DNA from: UBA3946 sp002385755
Lineage (GTDB): Bacteria > Bacillota_I > Bacilli_A > ML615J-28 > CAG-698
Assembly: GCA_050953085.1 (NCBI GenBank)
Contig: JBMNLX010000001.1
Coordinates: 1 to 64,000, forward strand
Length of the DNA stretch: 64,000 nucleotides
Reading direction: 5' to 3'
The translations under genes were made by a program, and so were the position numbers. The notes under the pieces are model-generated. The model saw only the letters and a program-made list of their open reading frames with translations, had not been told where the DNA came from and made no database searches. Each line of letters opens with the position of its first letter. Position 1 is the stretch's first letter. Shown here in pieces: positions 1-8,222 of the stretch.

Positions 1-165
1 TTGTAGGTTTCGAAGTAGCGACCACTGCCTTTATGCTCGATACACCATTTAAATTTACTTTCTGGTCTTTTATCCTTCGTAAGATTATGGGATTTTTCTT
101 TAGTATGATTTGAATCACTTCGAAATTCTCAAGATCAAGACTACTCTTTATTTATTTCACTATAC

Positions 166-414
166 CTACCTCCCTTTAGAACAGAAAATACAGTTGAATT
201 TATTAGTTGAAATCTTGACTAATTGTGCCATACATTTCGGACATCTAACTCTATGATCAGTGCTTAAATCGTTTGGATTATTATTGACTAGCTCATAGAC
301 ATTACCCTTTTCCACAAAGTAATATTGATGGGAATCATTTAACAGTACATTATTGATATAAGGCTTAGGACAAAGTAAATTATGTGCATCTAGTACAAGA
401 GTATAATATTTCAT
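166..414 (-). CDS. small zinc-ribbon protein, unknown function
   Basis: An 82-residue protein. I start it at the ATG at 414 because a perfect AGGAGG lies 6 bases upstream; a longer reading from 483 has no comparable site. Near the C terminus it carries CPKC and, 13 residues later, CIFC, a CxxC-x13-CxxC zinc ribbon. The N-terminal half is unrecognised and begins MKYYTLVLDAHNLLC. Small proteins of this kind are common in prophages and integrative elements, and the repeats just upstream fit that setting. No partner or pathway can be assigned. The zinc site is read from the sequence; a nucleic-acid or protein-binding role is inference. Confidence 0.6.
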   Translation of the reverse strand: MKYYTLVLDAHNLLCPKPYINNVLLNDSHQYYFVEKGNVYELVNNNPNDLSTDHRVRCPKCMAQLVKISTNKFNCIFCSKGR

Positions 415-419
415 GGTAA

Positions 420-728
420 CCCTCCTTTCTGTAATATTTAGTGAATTTAGTGAAAGCTGAGTGAAAGTACTTTTAGGTAACATTTACCTAATAAACTCTG
501 TAATAACGAGGTTTTTTATGTTTTAGTGAAAGAAGTGAAAGAAATCTCAACTCCACACTGACTATAATTATTATTTATATTTTTATCTATTTTGTTTTCT
601 TGGCTTAGAAGTTTAAAATACATTCACTACTTTCACTAAACCCTCGGAAGTGGCTTATTTACTGGCTTTATCGAGGTGAAAGTAGTGTGGTTTTACTTTC
701 ACCTAACATTCACTACTTTCACTAACGT
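420..728. repeat. cluster of TTTAGTGAAAGTAGTGAA-like repeats
   Basis: The motif TTTAGTGAAAGTAGTGAA or parts of it recurs at least six times in both orientations, for example near 438-455, 527-540, 631-649, 675-687 and 708-725. The stretch has no supported gene. It sits between the zinc-ribbon gene and the truncated orr copy, and the 3' end of that copy runs into it. Candidate roles are operator or replication iterons of a lost element; the sequence does not decide. The segment GGCTTATTTACTGGCTTT at 652-669 recurs, with 16 of 18 bases the same, at 18721-18738. Confidence 0.5.
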
Positions 729-734
729 TAAGCG

Positions 735-1438
735 AGTAGGGCAATATCATCACCGTCTCCCGGCCCAGAAACAAGGCCTCGCCGATCCTTAAGTTGTTTA
801 TGCCCCGGGGGATCTGGTCCTTTTCAAGAAGATAAAGGGAAGAGGAGTTCCCGCCGGAGACGATCCCGAGCCTGACCGGGAATCCGGCCTCGATCCTTTC
901 CTTGATGGCGATAAGCTCGCCCAGTTTGTCGCGGTCGGGAATCACCCCGCCGTAACAGGTGAGGTTCGTGCCGATGCCCGCCAACTCGATGTTTTCGAGA
1001 GCGAGGATCTCCCGGATCATGCCGGAATAGTTGTCCCCGTAAAAAGACGCCTTCCCTGAGGTCGCCCAGGTCGAACATCAGGACGATCTTATGCTTAACG
1101 TTCAGTTTCCCGGCCGCCTTGTCCAGGGCCCTGATCGTCGCGATCTCCGAATTCAATGATATATCCGCAAGCCGCGCGACCCTATCCGCCTCGCTCGGCA
1201 TCGGCAGCCGCAAAAGCATCTTCGGAATATTGATATCCTTAAACGCCTCCAGGTTTTCCAGCCGGGAATCGGCGATATGGGCGAATCCCAGGGAAGCAAG
1301 CTGCCCGACGATCTCCCGGTTCCCGGCGAGGACCTTGGTCACGAGGGAGACTTCTATCCCTTTTGCGCCGCACAAGGAGAGGAGCCGCTCGGCGTTGTAT
1401 CTTAACTTTTCAAGGTCGATCTCGATACGCGGGTACAT
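735..1438 (-). pseudogene. orr: broken second copy of ornithine racemase
   Basis: Reading from 1438 gives an N-terminal half clearly homologous to the intact racemase at 8223-9272 (MYPRIEIDLEKL versus MYPQIEINLEKL), including the PLP lysine in LVTKVLAGN. A frameshift near 1035, just after the motif GDLREGVF, moves the homology to another frame, which continues through NNLRIGEALFLGRET. It then stops matching near 745, about 100 residues before the normal C terminus, and runs into the TTCACTACTTTCACT repeats. By eye the first 130 residues are about 70 percent identical to the intact copy, and the DNA is clearly GC-richer, so this is an old divergent paralog, not a fresh duplication. It is non-functional as it stands. 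Confidence 0.85.
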
Positions 1439-1441
1439 GCC

Positions 1442-1787
1442 TCACTCCCCGTCCTTCAGGCTGTTTTTCAGCAGCTTTAAGGCCGCTTCTTTGTATTTGC
1501 GCGCTAGGACCCCAGTCGCCGTCATGATGTAGTCGTGTCGATGAGGATCCGCGCCGACGCGGGCGGCTTCAAGGAATGGGGGTCGGCCCGGTCGAGCATG
1601 GCGCGGATGATCCTCGCCCGGTCGGGAAGCCGCGTGAGGGCGCCGCCGGTCCCGATTACGTAAGCGACGGCGGTGAGGTCCTTGCCGGAGGCGGCCATCG
1701 TCTTGCCCAGGGCGGTGAAGGCCGAAGTAATCCTCCCGGCGTGCCGGGCGACGGTCGTCTCCAGGCAATAGGCGGCGAGCCTCTATT
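1442..1787 (-). pseudogene. C-terminal remnant of the GlmL/MutL-like reactivase
   Basis: This sits directly upstream of the broken orr, in the same order as the intact operon. The frame reading LGKTMAASGKDLTAVAYVIG and GTGGALTRLPDRARII matches the last third of the 456-residue protein at 9275-10645. A small deletion near 1540 moves it to the frame ending YIMTATGVLARKYKEAALK. The first 300 or so residues are missing; homology begins near 1787, where a different gene remnant on the opposite strand takes over. With the orr remnant it shows that a second, GC-richer ornithine operon end once existed or was imported here and decayed. Confidence 0.8.
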
Positions 1788-1988
1788 CCCGACGGGAAAC
1801 AATATCTATTGGGAGCGTTCCCCAACTTTTGGCCGATCAAGGCAATGCTTAAAATCATGATGGTGAGCCGTCACCCGTCAAATCTTGGCTTTTACGCGTA
1901 TATGCTCATCGGTCTCGTTTACATGATCGGTCTCGTTTTGTTCAGTTTCGCTTTGTTAACGCGAAAACTGAGGACGGCGGGAAAGTAG
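1783..1988 (+). pseudogene. C-terminal tail of an ABC-2-type permease
   Basis: An open stretch without a start reads PNFWPIKAMLKIMM, then a hydrophobic helix around GFYAYMLIGLVYMIGLVLF, and ends TRKLRTAGK followed by TAG at 1986-1988. The NFWPIKA segment followed by one last membrane helix and a short basic tail is typical of the end of ABC-2 transporter permeases. The 5' part is lost at the junction with the reactivase remnant near 1785. A good terminator follows 30 bases later, consistent with this being a true gene 3' end. Confidence 0.55.
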
Positions 1989-2018
1989 TTCTTTATCAAT
2001 AGTAGAATGATTTATCCG

Positions 2019-2051
2019 GCGGGTTTACTCGGAATGTAAGCCCGCTTTTTT
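2019..2051 (+). terminator. rho-independent terminator
   Basis: GCGGGTTTAC at 2019-2028 pairs with GTAAGCCCGC at 2036-2045 (one G-T wobble) around a 7-base loop, followed by TTTTTT. It ends the ABC-2 permease remnant. Confidence 0.8.
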
Positions 2052-2196
2052 GATTATGAACGGGCTTATTGATAATGCGCGCCTTAAATTGCGACAGAAT
2101 TTTAACATTCATTTATTATAATGATAATTTCCGCTAAAATATCGGAAAAAACTTAAAGTGAAAAATTAAAAAAAATGGAATAATATGTAAAAAGTC

Positions 2197-2224
2197 TTGC
2201 ATTATTTGAAAAACAGTTTATAAT
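2197..2224 (+). promoter_or_regulatory. sigma-70-type promoter
   Basis: TTGCAT at 2197-2202, a 16-base spacer and TATAAT at 2219-2224, in an AT-rich stretch. It points toward the secreted-protein operon that starts at 2621, leaving a leader of about 390 bases. Confidence 0.6.
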
Positions 2225-2620
2225 GGAATTAGCAATTCAAAGGGGGAATGCCGTATGTGATCCCGCGGGAGGAGTTTGCCTTGACGATCGAAAAGTTGGT
2301 TTTTTGCCGGCGGTTATGCGCAATATTTTGCGATCTGTTTTTATCATGATTTTTTGAATAAACCTGTAGCGTTCGAAATACCTATTATATGAATAGGATT
2401 TATCGCGCGAAAAAACAAGCAAACATAGCAGAACCGTTTCAATCTCGCCCCCGCGCCGCGCCGTCAACGCGCGCCGGCCGCCCGGCCGCCCGCGCCGCTC
2501 GATAGCTATAAAGGGAATGAGGTTTATTCGTATGTGCGGCGTTTAAGCTAACATATGCGAATAATACAAAACGAAGGCAAAGGAACGCAAATTTTCACTT
2601 AACGAAGGGGGGATTATCAA
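2225..2620 (+). other. long leader with a GC-rich islet
   Basis: I see no supported gene here. A possible 34-codon reading from ATG 2248 has a purine-rich site too close to the start. At 2446-2505 lies a run made almost only of G and C (units such as CGGCCGCCCGGCCGCC), very unlike the AT-rich flanks. At 2524-2564 TTATTCGTATGT is followed by ACATATGCGAATAA, an imperfect inverted repeat that could be an operator or hairpin in the leader of the downstream operon. Confidence 0.4.
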
Positions 2621-4162
2621 GTGAAAAAGGTTCTGCTTGTAAATAATAAGAGTTTAATTATCGCCGCGTCTTTATTTATTTTGTTTGTATTCTTTATCAC
2701 CCTTAACCAGGCCTCGCGAAAACATTTGATTGAAAGGGAAGTATACGCGGATCTGGTTGAAAGCGAAAGCGGCTTGGAGTATTTGGCGTCGTTTGACGAC
2801 GCGAAACTCGATATCGCCGATAACGGGATTTTTTACACGTCAAAAAAACAGGTCAAACATTATTTTGACGTCGAATACTTGGCGAATGAAAACTTTTCCG
2901 ACTATACCCTAAATTTTGATGTGACATATATGAAAGAATTGGATATATTATTTATGGATATCAATTTAACGGATTTAGCCGGGGAAGTTGCCGAGCGCGA
3001 AAGAGTTTTCGGCTACATGGTAATCGACGAGGATGGCAACGAGGATATCCAGTTTGATTTTTACGGGTATTACTTTCTGGGGTCGGATTTTGGCGTTAAG
3101 GAACCCGTTGAAAAAACCTCGCTCAATCTTACCATCCAAAGCGCGTTGTATTTTGAAAACGGGGGCGGCGAAGGCGGGTCGATAGTTTATCCGATCCTTA
3201 ATATCAGTTATTCGATTGTCGGGCTAGACGCGGCGAAAAGCAACGCTTACAAGGTTGTAAAACCGCCGATATTGGAAACGGACGGCCCGGTAAAATATAT
3301 CATGTATCACGCGAAAATGGTCATGATTGAAAATGATTTTAAACATAACTCGAAACTTACCAAGCCGACGGGTTTCATTAACGATCAGCATAATTCGAAA
3401 TGGAAAAATTGGAAGTTTGGGTTATCGACAATATATGATTCGGGTTGCGGAGTTATCGCGATGTATAATTTCTTACGCGATACCGGAAACAATCCCGATT
3501 TCGCGACGCTTATCGCCCTTACCCAGTTATGCAACGCCGACTTGGCGTACGGCATATTCGGCGCGAACCCCATGCCCGAGCAATACCTGCAATTGCTCGC
3601 GCTGGAGGCGATGATCATTTTTGATTTTATCGTCTACCCGATCGCCGCCGCGATGGTGCCGGCCGTCGCCGCCGTGATTGTGGCCAATTATATCAAAGAA
3701 CAGCCTTGGTGGATGCAAATTATCCTGGGGATTAGCGCTCCCGCCGCGCTCCTGGCGACGACCGCGGTGATAGAATCGGCCTTGTTTGCGGCGGTTGTCA
3801 CGGCAAATGTTTTTATCGCGAATTATTTCTCCGATCTTCATGATATCGCCGATGTTTTAAAGTTGTATAAGGTTAAGAAAATCTCCACATCGTTAAGTTT
3901 GTCTTCGTATGAGTCCAATCTTAGCGATTATCGTTATTCGATTATCGCGTTTTGGAATGATGTGGGTTCAAACGGAATCGTAAATTTTTCCGCGGGCGCG
4001 CACACCGTTTACGTGAAGCGACACAATAACACGAGCATGTTTGTTGACTACAACAATTCAAACACGTCTTTGACGCCAAGATCGCAATTGCACGCGGTAA
4101 TTGATTCAAACAGGACGAATGCGTCCAAAATGTTTATTTCGGGTATGGTTATAAAAGAATGA
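2621..4162 (+). CDS. membrane-anchored C39/papain-like peptidase candidate
   Basis: This 513-residue protein starts at GTG 2621 after AAGGGGGG. Residues 11-28 form an N-terminal membrane anchor, so the rest should lie outside the cell. Residues 30-220 are unrecognised. DSGCGVIAMYNFLR around Cys276 resembles the catalytic cysteine motif of C39-like cysteine peptidases (usual form CGPTAL), GAHTVYV supplies His461 and VDYN Asp476, giving a possible Cys-His-Asp set. Between Cys and His lies an unusual insert of about 100 residues with two or three strongly hydrophobic segments, which is odd for a soluble peptidase. It is first in an operon with a lipoprotein and an HtrA-like protease. The peptidase call is inference from motif order; the family could be only fold-related. 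Confidence 0.5.
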   Translation: MKKVLLVNNKSLIIAASLFILFVFFITLNQASRKHLIEREVYADLVESESGLEYLASFDDAKLDIADNGIFYTSKKQVKHYFDVEYLANENFSDYTLNFDVTYMKELDILFMDINLTDLAGEVAERERVFGYMVIDEDGNEDIQFDFYGYYFLGSDFGVKEPVEKTSLNLTIQSALYFENGGGEGGSIVYPILNISYSIVGLDAAKSNAYKVVKPPILETDGPVKYIMYHAKMVMIENDFKHNSKLTKPTGFINDQHNSKWKNWKFGLSTIYDSGCGVIAMYNFLRDTGNNPDFATLIALTQLCNADLAYGIFGANPMPEQYLQLLALEAMIIFDFIVYPIAAAMVPAVAAVIVANYIKEQPWWMQIILGISAPAALLATTAVIESALFAAVVTANVFIANYFSDLHDIADVLKLYKVKKISTSLSLSSYESNLSDYRYSIIAFWNDVGSNGIVNFSAGAHTVYVKRHNNTSMFVDYNNSNTSLTPRSQLHAVIDSNRTNASKMFISGMVIKE

Positions 4163-4177
4163 GGTGATTAAATTCTC

Positions 4178-4891
4178 GTGAAAAGAACGTTGTTTGCAAT
4201 CATTATTATCCTGTTTTCATTTTTTCTCGCATCCTGCGTGGGAATCGGGTATAAAAAAATCTGTAAAGAAAATACGGCTTGGTCGTCGCCGGATAAAAGA
4301 CTGGAATTTCAAATGCAAGGATTCCAAAGCAGTCACGGAACCGGTCATATCAATATTAACGGCGAAACGACAGAAATCGCCGTGATTTTAAGTCCCGTTC
4401 ATCAGAAATTAGTAATACTTGTTCGCGGCGAAGAAGAAATAACGGAACTCATGGTTTTTAAAATTTCCGCTTACAAGCAAGGATGGAAGACGGAAGAAGA
4501 CCGGATCAAACTTACGATTATTACTAATAATTCCGCGGATGAATCTTATAACGATAGTTTTGATCTTTACCGTCATGATTTGGAGGAAGAGGAAATCGAC
4601 GCGAAATATTATTCGACCGTCGATTGGGAAAACCCCGAGTACGGCATCAAACTATCATATAACGATTTTTCCGACTTCACCAAAATCCTCGACGGGAAAA
4701 TTGAATTCGGGGAGCATGATTTGGAAATTGAATTTCGCTTTTTGGAGAACCGGCAATTTGAGGTCCATGCCGGCGACGATTTAGTGCTCGCGGGAACGTA
4801 TCAAACGGATGGGCTTGAGATGATTTTAAACATGACCGCGAATGAAATTTATGAAGTCGACACATTGACTTTAAGCGTAGTCACGTCTTAG
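4178..4891 (+). CDS. lipoprotein of unknown function
   Basis: A 237-residue protein, start GTG 4178 behind a GAGGTG site. The N terminus is a lipoprotein signal peptide with the lipobox LASC, so the mature protein should be tethered by Cys20 to the outer face of the membrane. The rest is rich in charged and beta-prone residues and resembles no family I know. It follows the C39-like gene by 15 bases and precedes the HtrA-like gene by 4 bases, so the three are one transcription unit. It may be a substrate, adaptor or inhibitor of the two putative proteases; that is inference from context only. Confidence 0.7.
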   Translation: MKRTLFAIIIILFSFFLASCVGIGYKKICKENTAWSSPDKRLEFQMQGFQSSHGTGHININGETTEIAVILSPVHQKLVILVRGEEEITELMVFKISAYKQGWKTEEDRIKLTIITNNSADESYNDSFDLYRHDLEEEEIDAKYYSTVDWENPEYGIKLSYNDFSDFTKILDGKIEFGEHDLEIEFRFLENRQFEVHAGDDLVLAGTYQTDGLEMILNMTANEIYEVDTLTLSVVTS

Positions 4892-4895
4892 CCGC

Positions 4896-5597
4896 ATGAA
4901 AAAGTTTAATATCGTCTTGACTATTTTTAATCTCGCGTTGTTAGCTTTCATCGGTTTTTTCCTCGTTGAAGAAAAGCTTTATTCGCCCGAAAATGTTTTT
5001 AAAAAGGCGGTGGATGGCGTTTTGGAAACGCGGGCGGTCGCCGGCGAGCGCGAAAGCGCCGGCAGCGCGGTCGTTATTAACGACGCCGGCGAGTTAATTA
5101 CCAATTATCATGTTGTCTCCTATAAGCAAGATGAGCAATCGGTTATTTATGAAGAGATTTACGTCAGGCTGGCGACGGAAGAAGAATATCATGAAGCGGA
5201 AGTTATAAAATTCGATGAGCATCAAGACTTGGCCTTGTTAAAAGTGACGGACGAGACGTATCAGGCGAAACTTAAGAGGATTAGGGTTGCGAAAGAAAGA
5301 GTTAGGACCGGCGCGACATGTTATTCCGTCGGCAATATGAGCAACCAGGGAATAAGCATCTCGAAAGGGATTATTAGCAGCGAAAGCATCAGCATTATTA
5401 TCGATAACGAGGCGCGCAAATATATACAGGCGCAAATCAGCATCGCCCTTGGCTCGAGCGGCGGCGCTTTGCTTGATTCAAGAGGCAAGTTAATCGGCAT
5501 AACGACGCTTCGGCTTAAAGACCGGTACGGGAACCCCCAGTACGGTTACGGCTATTCAATACCGATTAGTGTCGTTTTGGACTTTTTATCTGGATAA
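4896..5597 (+). CDS. HtrA/DegP-like trypsin-type serine protease
   Basis: A 233-residue protein with an N-terminal membrane segment (residues 6-24) and one trypsin-like S1C domain. The catalytic set is visible: His72 in TNYHVV, Asp111 in HQDLALLK, and Ser188 in LGSSGGALLD (most relatives have GNSGG). It ends right after the protease domain, without the PDZ domain usual in DegP, so it is a short form anchored at the membrane and facing outward. Known relatives degrade misfolded or specific surface proteins. It is last in the operon with the lipoprotein and the C39-like protein and is followed by a strong terminator. Confidence 0.85.
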   Translation: MKKFNIVLTIFNLALLAFIGFFLVEEKLYSPENVFKKAVDGVLETRAVAGERESAGSAVVINDAGELITNYHVVSYKQDEQSVIYEEIYVRLATEEEYHEAEVIKFDEHQDLALLKVTDETYQAKLKRIRVAKERVRTGATCYSVGNMSNQGISISKGIISSESISIIIDNEARKYIQAQISIALGSSGGALLDSRGKLIGITTLRLKDRYGNPQYGYGYSIPISVVLDFLSG

Positions 5598-5605
5598 TGA
5601 AATTT

Positions 5606-5652
5606 AAAAAAGGTTATTTATGAAGATATCGATCATAAATAACCTTTTTATG
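5606..5652 (+). terminator. rho-independent terminator after the HtrA-like gene
   Basis: AAAGGTTATTTATGA pairs perfectly with TCATAAATAACCTTT across a 9-base loop, flanked by A and T runs, so it could serve both strands. It closes the operon from 2621. Confidence 0.85.
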
Positions 5653-5727
5653 TTTTTGCAAGGTAGAGAATGTCATAAAAACGGCTTTCAATAGAAAAAG
5701 GCCGGATAACAAGTATCAAGCCCATGG

Positions 5728-6219
5728 TTACAGCATATTGTCCAAGATTGCAAAAAAGTACCAAAGCCCTGTGAAAATTAAATATACCGCGATAGAAAAC
5801 AATAATTTTGTAAAAACATTTTCAAATTTGCGACAGAATGAAATAATAACCTCCATTCCTGCTACGGCGCAAATTATTCCGTTAATAAGCGCCGTTTGTA
5901 ATTCGCCGTAAATTCCTCCGTTGAAGCCGCCAATCACAGCTAACGCGAGCGGCAGCGCGCTCAAAACAATTTCAAATGCGTTTAATTTTCTTAGAATGGT
6001 AATTGAACGATCGTTAAAATATAACTGCATTCCCAAAATTTCATTTCCTTTTAACGTAAATTCTACTTCCTCGCCATCGTTTTCTTTGTATAAAAATCTG
6101 TTCTTTTCCTAAACTTATTGCCTTTTCATAATTAATATACAAATTTGATTTAAAAAGGCGGTTCTTTCAAGTATGATCTCGTTATAATTCGTTTCCTCGT
6201 TACATACTATGTATATCAT
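5728..6219 (-). pseudogene. small membrane protein gene with two frameshifts
   Basis: The 3' part encodes three hydrophobic helices (around LPLALAVIGGF, INGIICAVAGMEVII and LLFSIAVYLIFTGLW). In frame upstream it reads FLYKENDGEEVEFTLKGNEI back to a stop near 6110. Two further frames continue the same protein: NLYINYEKAISLGKEQIF and, from ATG 6219 behind GGGAGAAG, MIYIVCNEETNYNEII. Joined, these give one coherent protein of about 160 residues with a soluble N-terminal domain and a membrane tail, interrupted by two one-base shifts near 6105 and 6140. Function unknown. It is a recent pseudogene or carries sequence errors. Confidence 0.55.
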
Positions 6220-6382
6220 TATTTCTTCTCCCTTTCAAAATGTTTTTTCTACTGTTAAAAGCAGAAGAAATTACCATCTGCGAATATGATATCATAAAAA
6301 AGTATAAAAACAATATTTTCTAAAGAAATGGCTATTTTTTCTGCTAATTTGATCTAGAACTATCAAACCATCATCAACAAAA

Positions 6383-6796
6383 TCACCCAATAAATCTGCT
6401 GTGCAATAAGCCGGTTGTTGCGTTTGCTATAAATTTAAAACGCCTTCTTCGAATAAATGTTACGATAAACAGACAGGTGATAACAGTCACGCAAAAAAAG
6501 ATTTTATTGTCGCGCGGTTTCGCATCTATTGATTTTACTTTTATAGTTGTAATTCCTTCAATGTCCGATTTATTCACTTCTATGAAAAACACCCACGGCT
6601 TGAGGATATGAAGGCCGTTTTTATAATCTTCTATTCTTATTTCTAATAGCAATTGCTCATTCTCTATTGATAACCGTTTTATTTTATACAATTTCGCCGC
6701 ATGTGATGCGGTTCCAAGATAAATAATCAATGATTTCTCAGAGAAAAACGCTTCGTCATATTCCCGTATTTTTTGGCTTAAATTAGTAGAATACTC
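6383..6796 (-). pseudogene. 5'-truncated gene for a secreted or membrane protein
   Basis: The open frame has no good start. It reads LSQKIREYDEAFFSEKSLII, followed by a beta-rich stretch (KRLSIENEQLLLEIRI) and ends in a C-terminal helix (KIFFCVTVITCLFIVTFI) with RRRR, a typical membrane stop. The YDEAFF..KSL pattern resembles a family of exported Bacillota proteins (YDEKFFEEKSLIL type) that I cannot name. Homology-like sequence ends near 6796, where a different remnant on the plus strand begins, so the gene has been beheaded by a rearrangement. Confidence 0.4.
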
Positions 6797-7012
6797 GAGA
6801 ATAGAAAAATTAAAATAACATATGAAGAATATGTTTGTACGCTATTATTAAACGAAGAAACTTGGTTCTTCTATAATAATACGCTATACCAAGTCGATCA
6901 CGGCATTCCTAACGTAACAGCTATGTATATAACTGAGTATAAGGATAAACAAATAATATTTGAGCGAAGTAAAAATTTCTCTACAATTTTTGAATTGCTT
7001 TATTCTCTATGA
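6797..7012 (+). pseudogene. 3' fragment of an unknown gene
   Basis: A stretch without a start codon reads KIKITYEEYVCTLLLNEE, then WFFYNNTLYQVDHGIPNV, ending IFELLYSL with TGA at 7010-7012. Its composition looks like real protein. The stop overlaps the ATG of the next gene (ATGA at 7009-7012), the hallmark of an operon pair, so this is the tail of the upstream partner of that gene. Its 5' part is lost at the junction near 6796. Family unknown. Confidence 0.4.
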
Positions 7013-7792
7013 TTACTGTGGTTTTAATCGTCGATGTGCGGATATTATTGCTTATTATTCCGTTGTTGTTTATTACGGTAATGCTGAGAAAGAAAATAGA
7101 TAATGTCGAATACGAATGCGAGAATGATTTGGCCTTGATAGATCGCAGGTACGAGTATTATGATAAACTAATCCACCATATGCTTAGTTTCCCTAGGTTT
7201 ACACGCGCTTCTATATGCCTTGTTGTTTATTCTTTTGACGATTATTGACGAATCCAGTGACGGTAGTTACATTTACGCGTTATTAATTATCATTGGCGGG
7301 CATCTGTTGATTGACATCCTCGCTTGTTATCTGAAAAAAGTCATCAAACAGACCTATGCATTCATGCTTTACCACGCGTTGCATGTCATCCTTTTCCTGG
7401 CGGTGGTTGACGTGTTTGATTTGAAGTTCAATGTGCCGTTATGGTGGCAGTATCGTTTGTGGGCGATGTACATCGCAGCAATCCTCATTAAGCCGACCTC
7501 GGTTTTCATCAACCTGGTCTTTAAGGATTTATACAGGGACGTGGATGACCGATTGTTCAGGACGTCTTCCCTAATCGGGATTTTCGAGCGGATTATCACC
7601 TATTGCCTGTTGTATCTGAAATTGTTCCCGGCGATCTGGATCATCATCGCGGCAAAGACCCTGGCGTGCTATGACAAGCTCAAGGCGGACGAGCGATTCC
7701 GCGGGAAATACCTGGTCGGGACTCTGATTAGTGTCGCCGTTCCCGTCGTCCTGTATGCCTTGTTCACCGTCTGGTATCCCTTCTTGACATAA
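7009..7792 (+). CDS. polytopic membrane protein, one frameshift
   Basis: Reading starts at ATG 7009 with a membrane helix (LLLIIPLLFITVML) and a charged stretch ending YEYYDKLIHH. A one-base shift near 7190 moves the protein to the frame LVSLGLHALLYALLF, which continues through about five more hydrophobic helices to TAA at 7792. Total length is about 260 residues. I do not recognise the family. It is coupled to the beheaded gene upstream by an ATGA overlap. With the shift it would make only a 79-residue stub, so it is either a pseudogene or a sequencing error. Confidence 0.5.
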
Positions 7793-7856
7793 GGTCGTCG
7801 GAAATCAACATCGTTATCGCGGTGTGTTGTAAACGGAGGCAGGCAAAGAAGACACT

Positions 7857-8031
7857 ATGGAGTTTTCGGACGAGTTTGACGAGTTAACTGGGGAGAGTAT
7901 TTACCTGCGGATAAGGGAAAAGTATCCCCTGCGATGACCGGGTTATCCCTTATTATTACTATGATATTTATCTGAAGGCGAACCAAAAGCAAATCGGCAG
8001 GATCAGCATCCGCATCGGAATGTCTTGTTAG
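7857..8031 (+). pseudogene. N-terminal remnant of a GNAT acetyltransferase
   Basis: From ATG 7857 the frame reads MEFSDEFDELTGESIYLRIR and EKYPLR, then stops; the next frame continues VIPYYYYDIYLKANQKQIGR and ISIRIG before TAG at 8031. Together they match the N-terminal third of Bacillota GNAT-family acetyltransferases (pattern IYLRL..PYYYFDI..KVG.I.LRIG). The acetyl-CoA-binding part is absent. One frameshift near 7938 plus the truncation make it dead. Confidence 0.55.
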
Positions 8032-8173
8032 CCTTCTTCCTTCCCAATGTTTTCAAACTCAGTAGGTAAACGAGAAAAAATACAATGCTAATGATTGAAA
8101 TACTTTATGAATAATGAGACGGATAGAGGTATAGTTTTTGCTCAGAATTTTATGTCATTTATGCCAGGAATCT

Positions 8174-8209
8174 AAAAGCCACTTACCAATCTGATAAGTG
8201 GCTTTTTTC
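8174..8209. terminator. bidirectional terminator
   Basis: AAAAGCCACTTA and TAAGTGGCTTTTTT form a perfect stem around a 9-base loop. It lies 14 bases beyond the stop of orr and is the only terminator candidate for the 7.8-kb minus-strand ornithine operon; the U-tract is better in the plus direction. Confidence 0.75.
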
Positions 8210-8222
8210 TGCAAGCATTTCG

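Noticed and set aside
1..165. Minus-strand reading with EKSHNLTKDK and FKWCIEHKGSGRYFE
   Set aside because: It may be the tail of a gene starting outside the window, but it has no start and no recognisable family, so it is not listed as a feature.
1119..1860. Long plus-strand open frames opposite the orr and reactivase remnants
   Set aside because: They are antisense shadows of GC-rich coding DNA; the minus-strand frames match known proteins.
2248..2350. Small ORF after the promoter at 2197
   Set aside because: Only 34 codons, purine-rich site too close to the ATG, no family resemblance.
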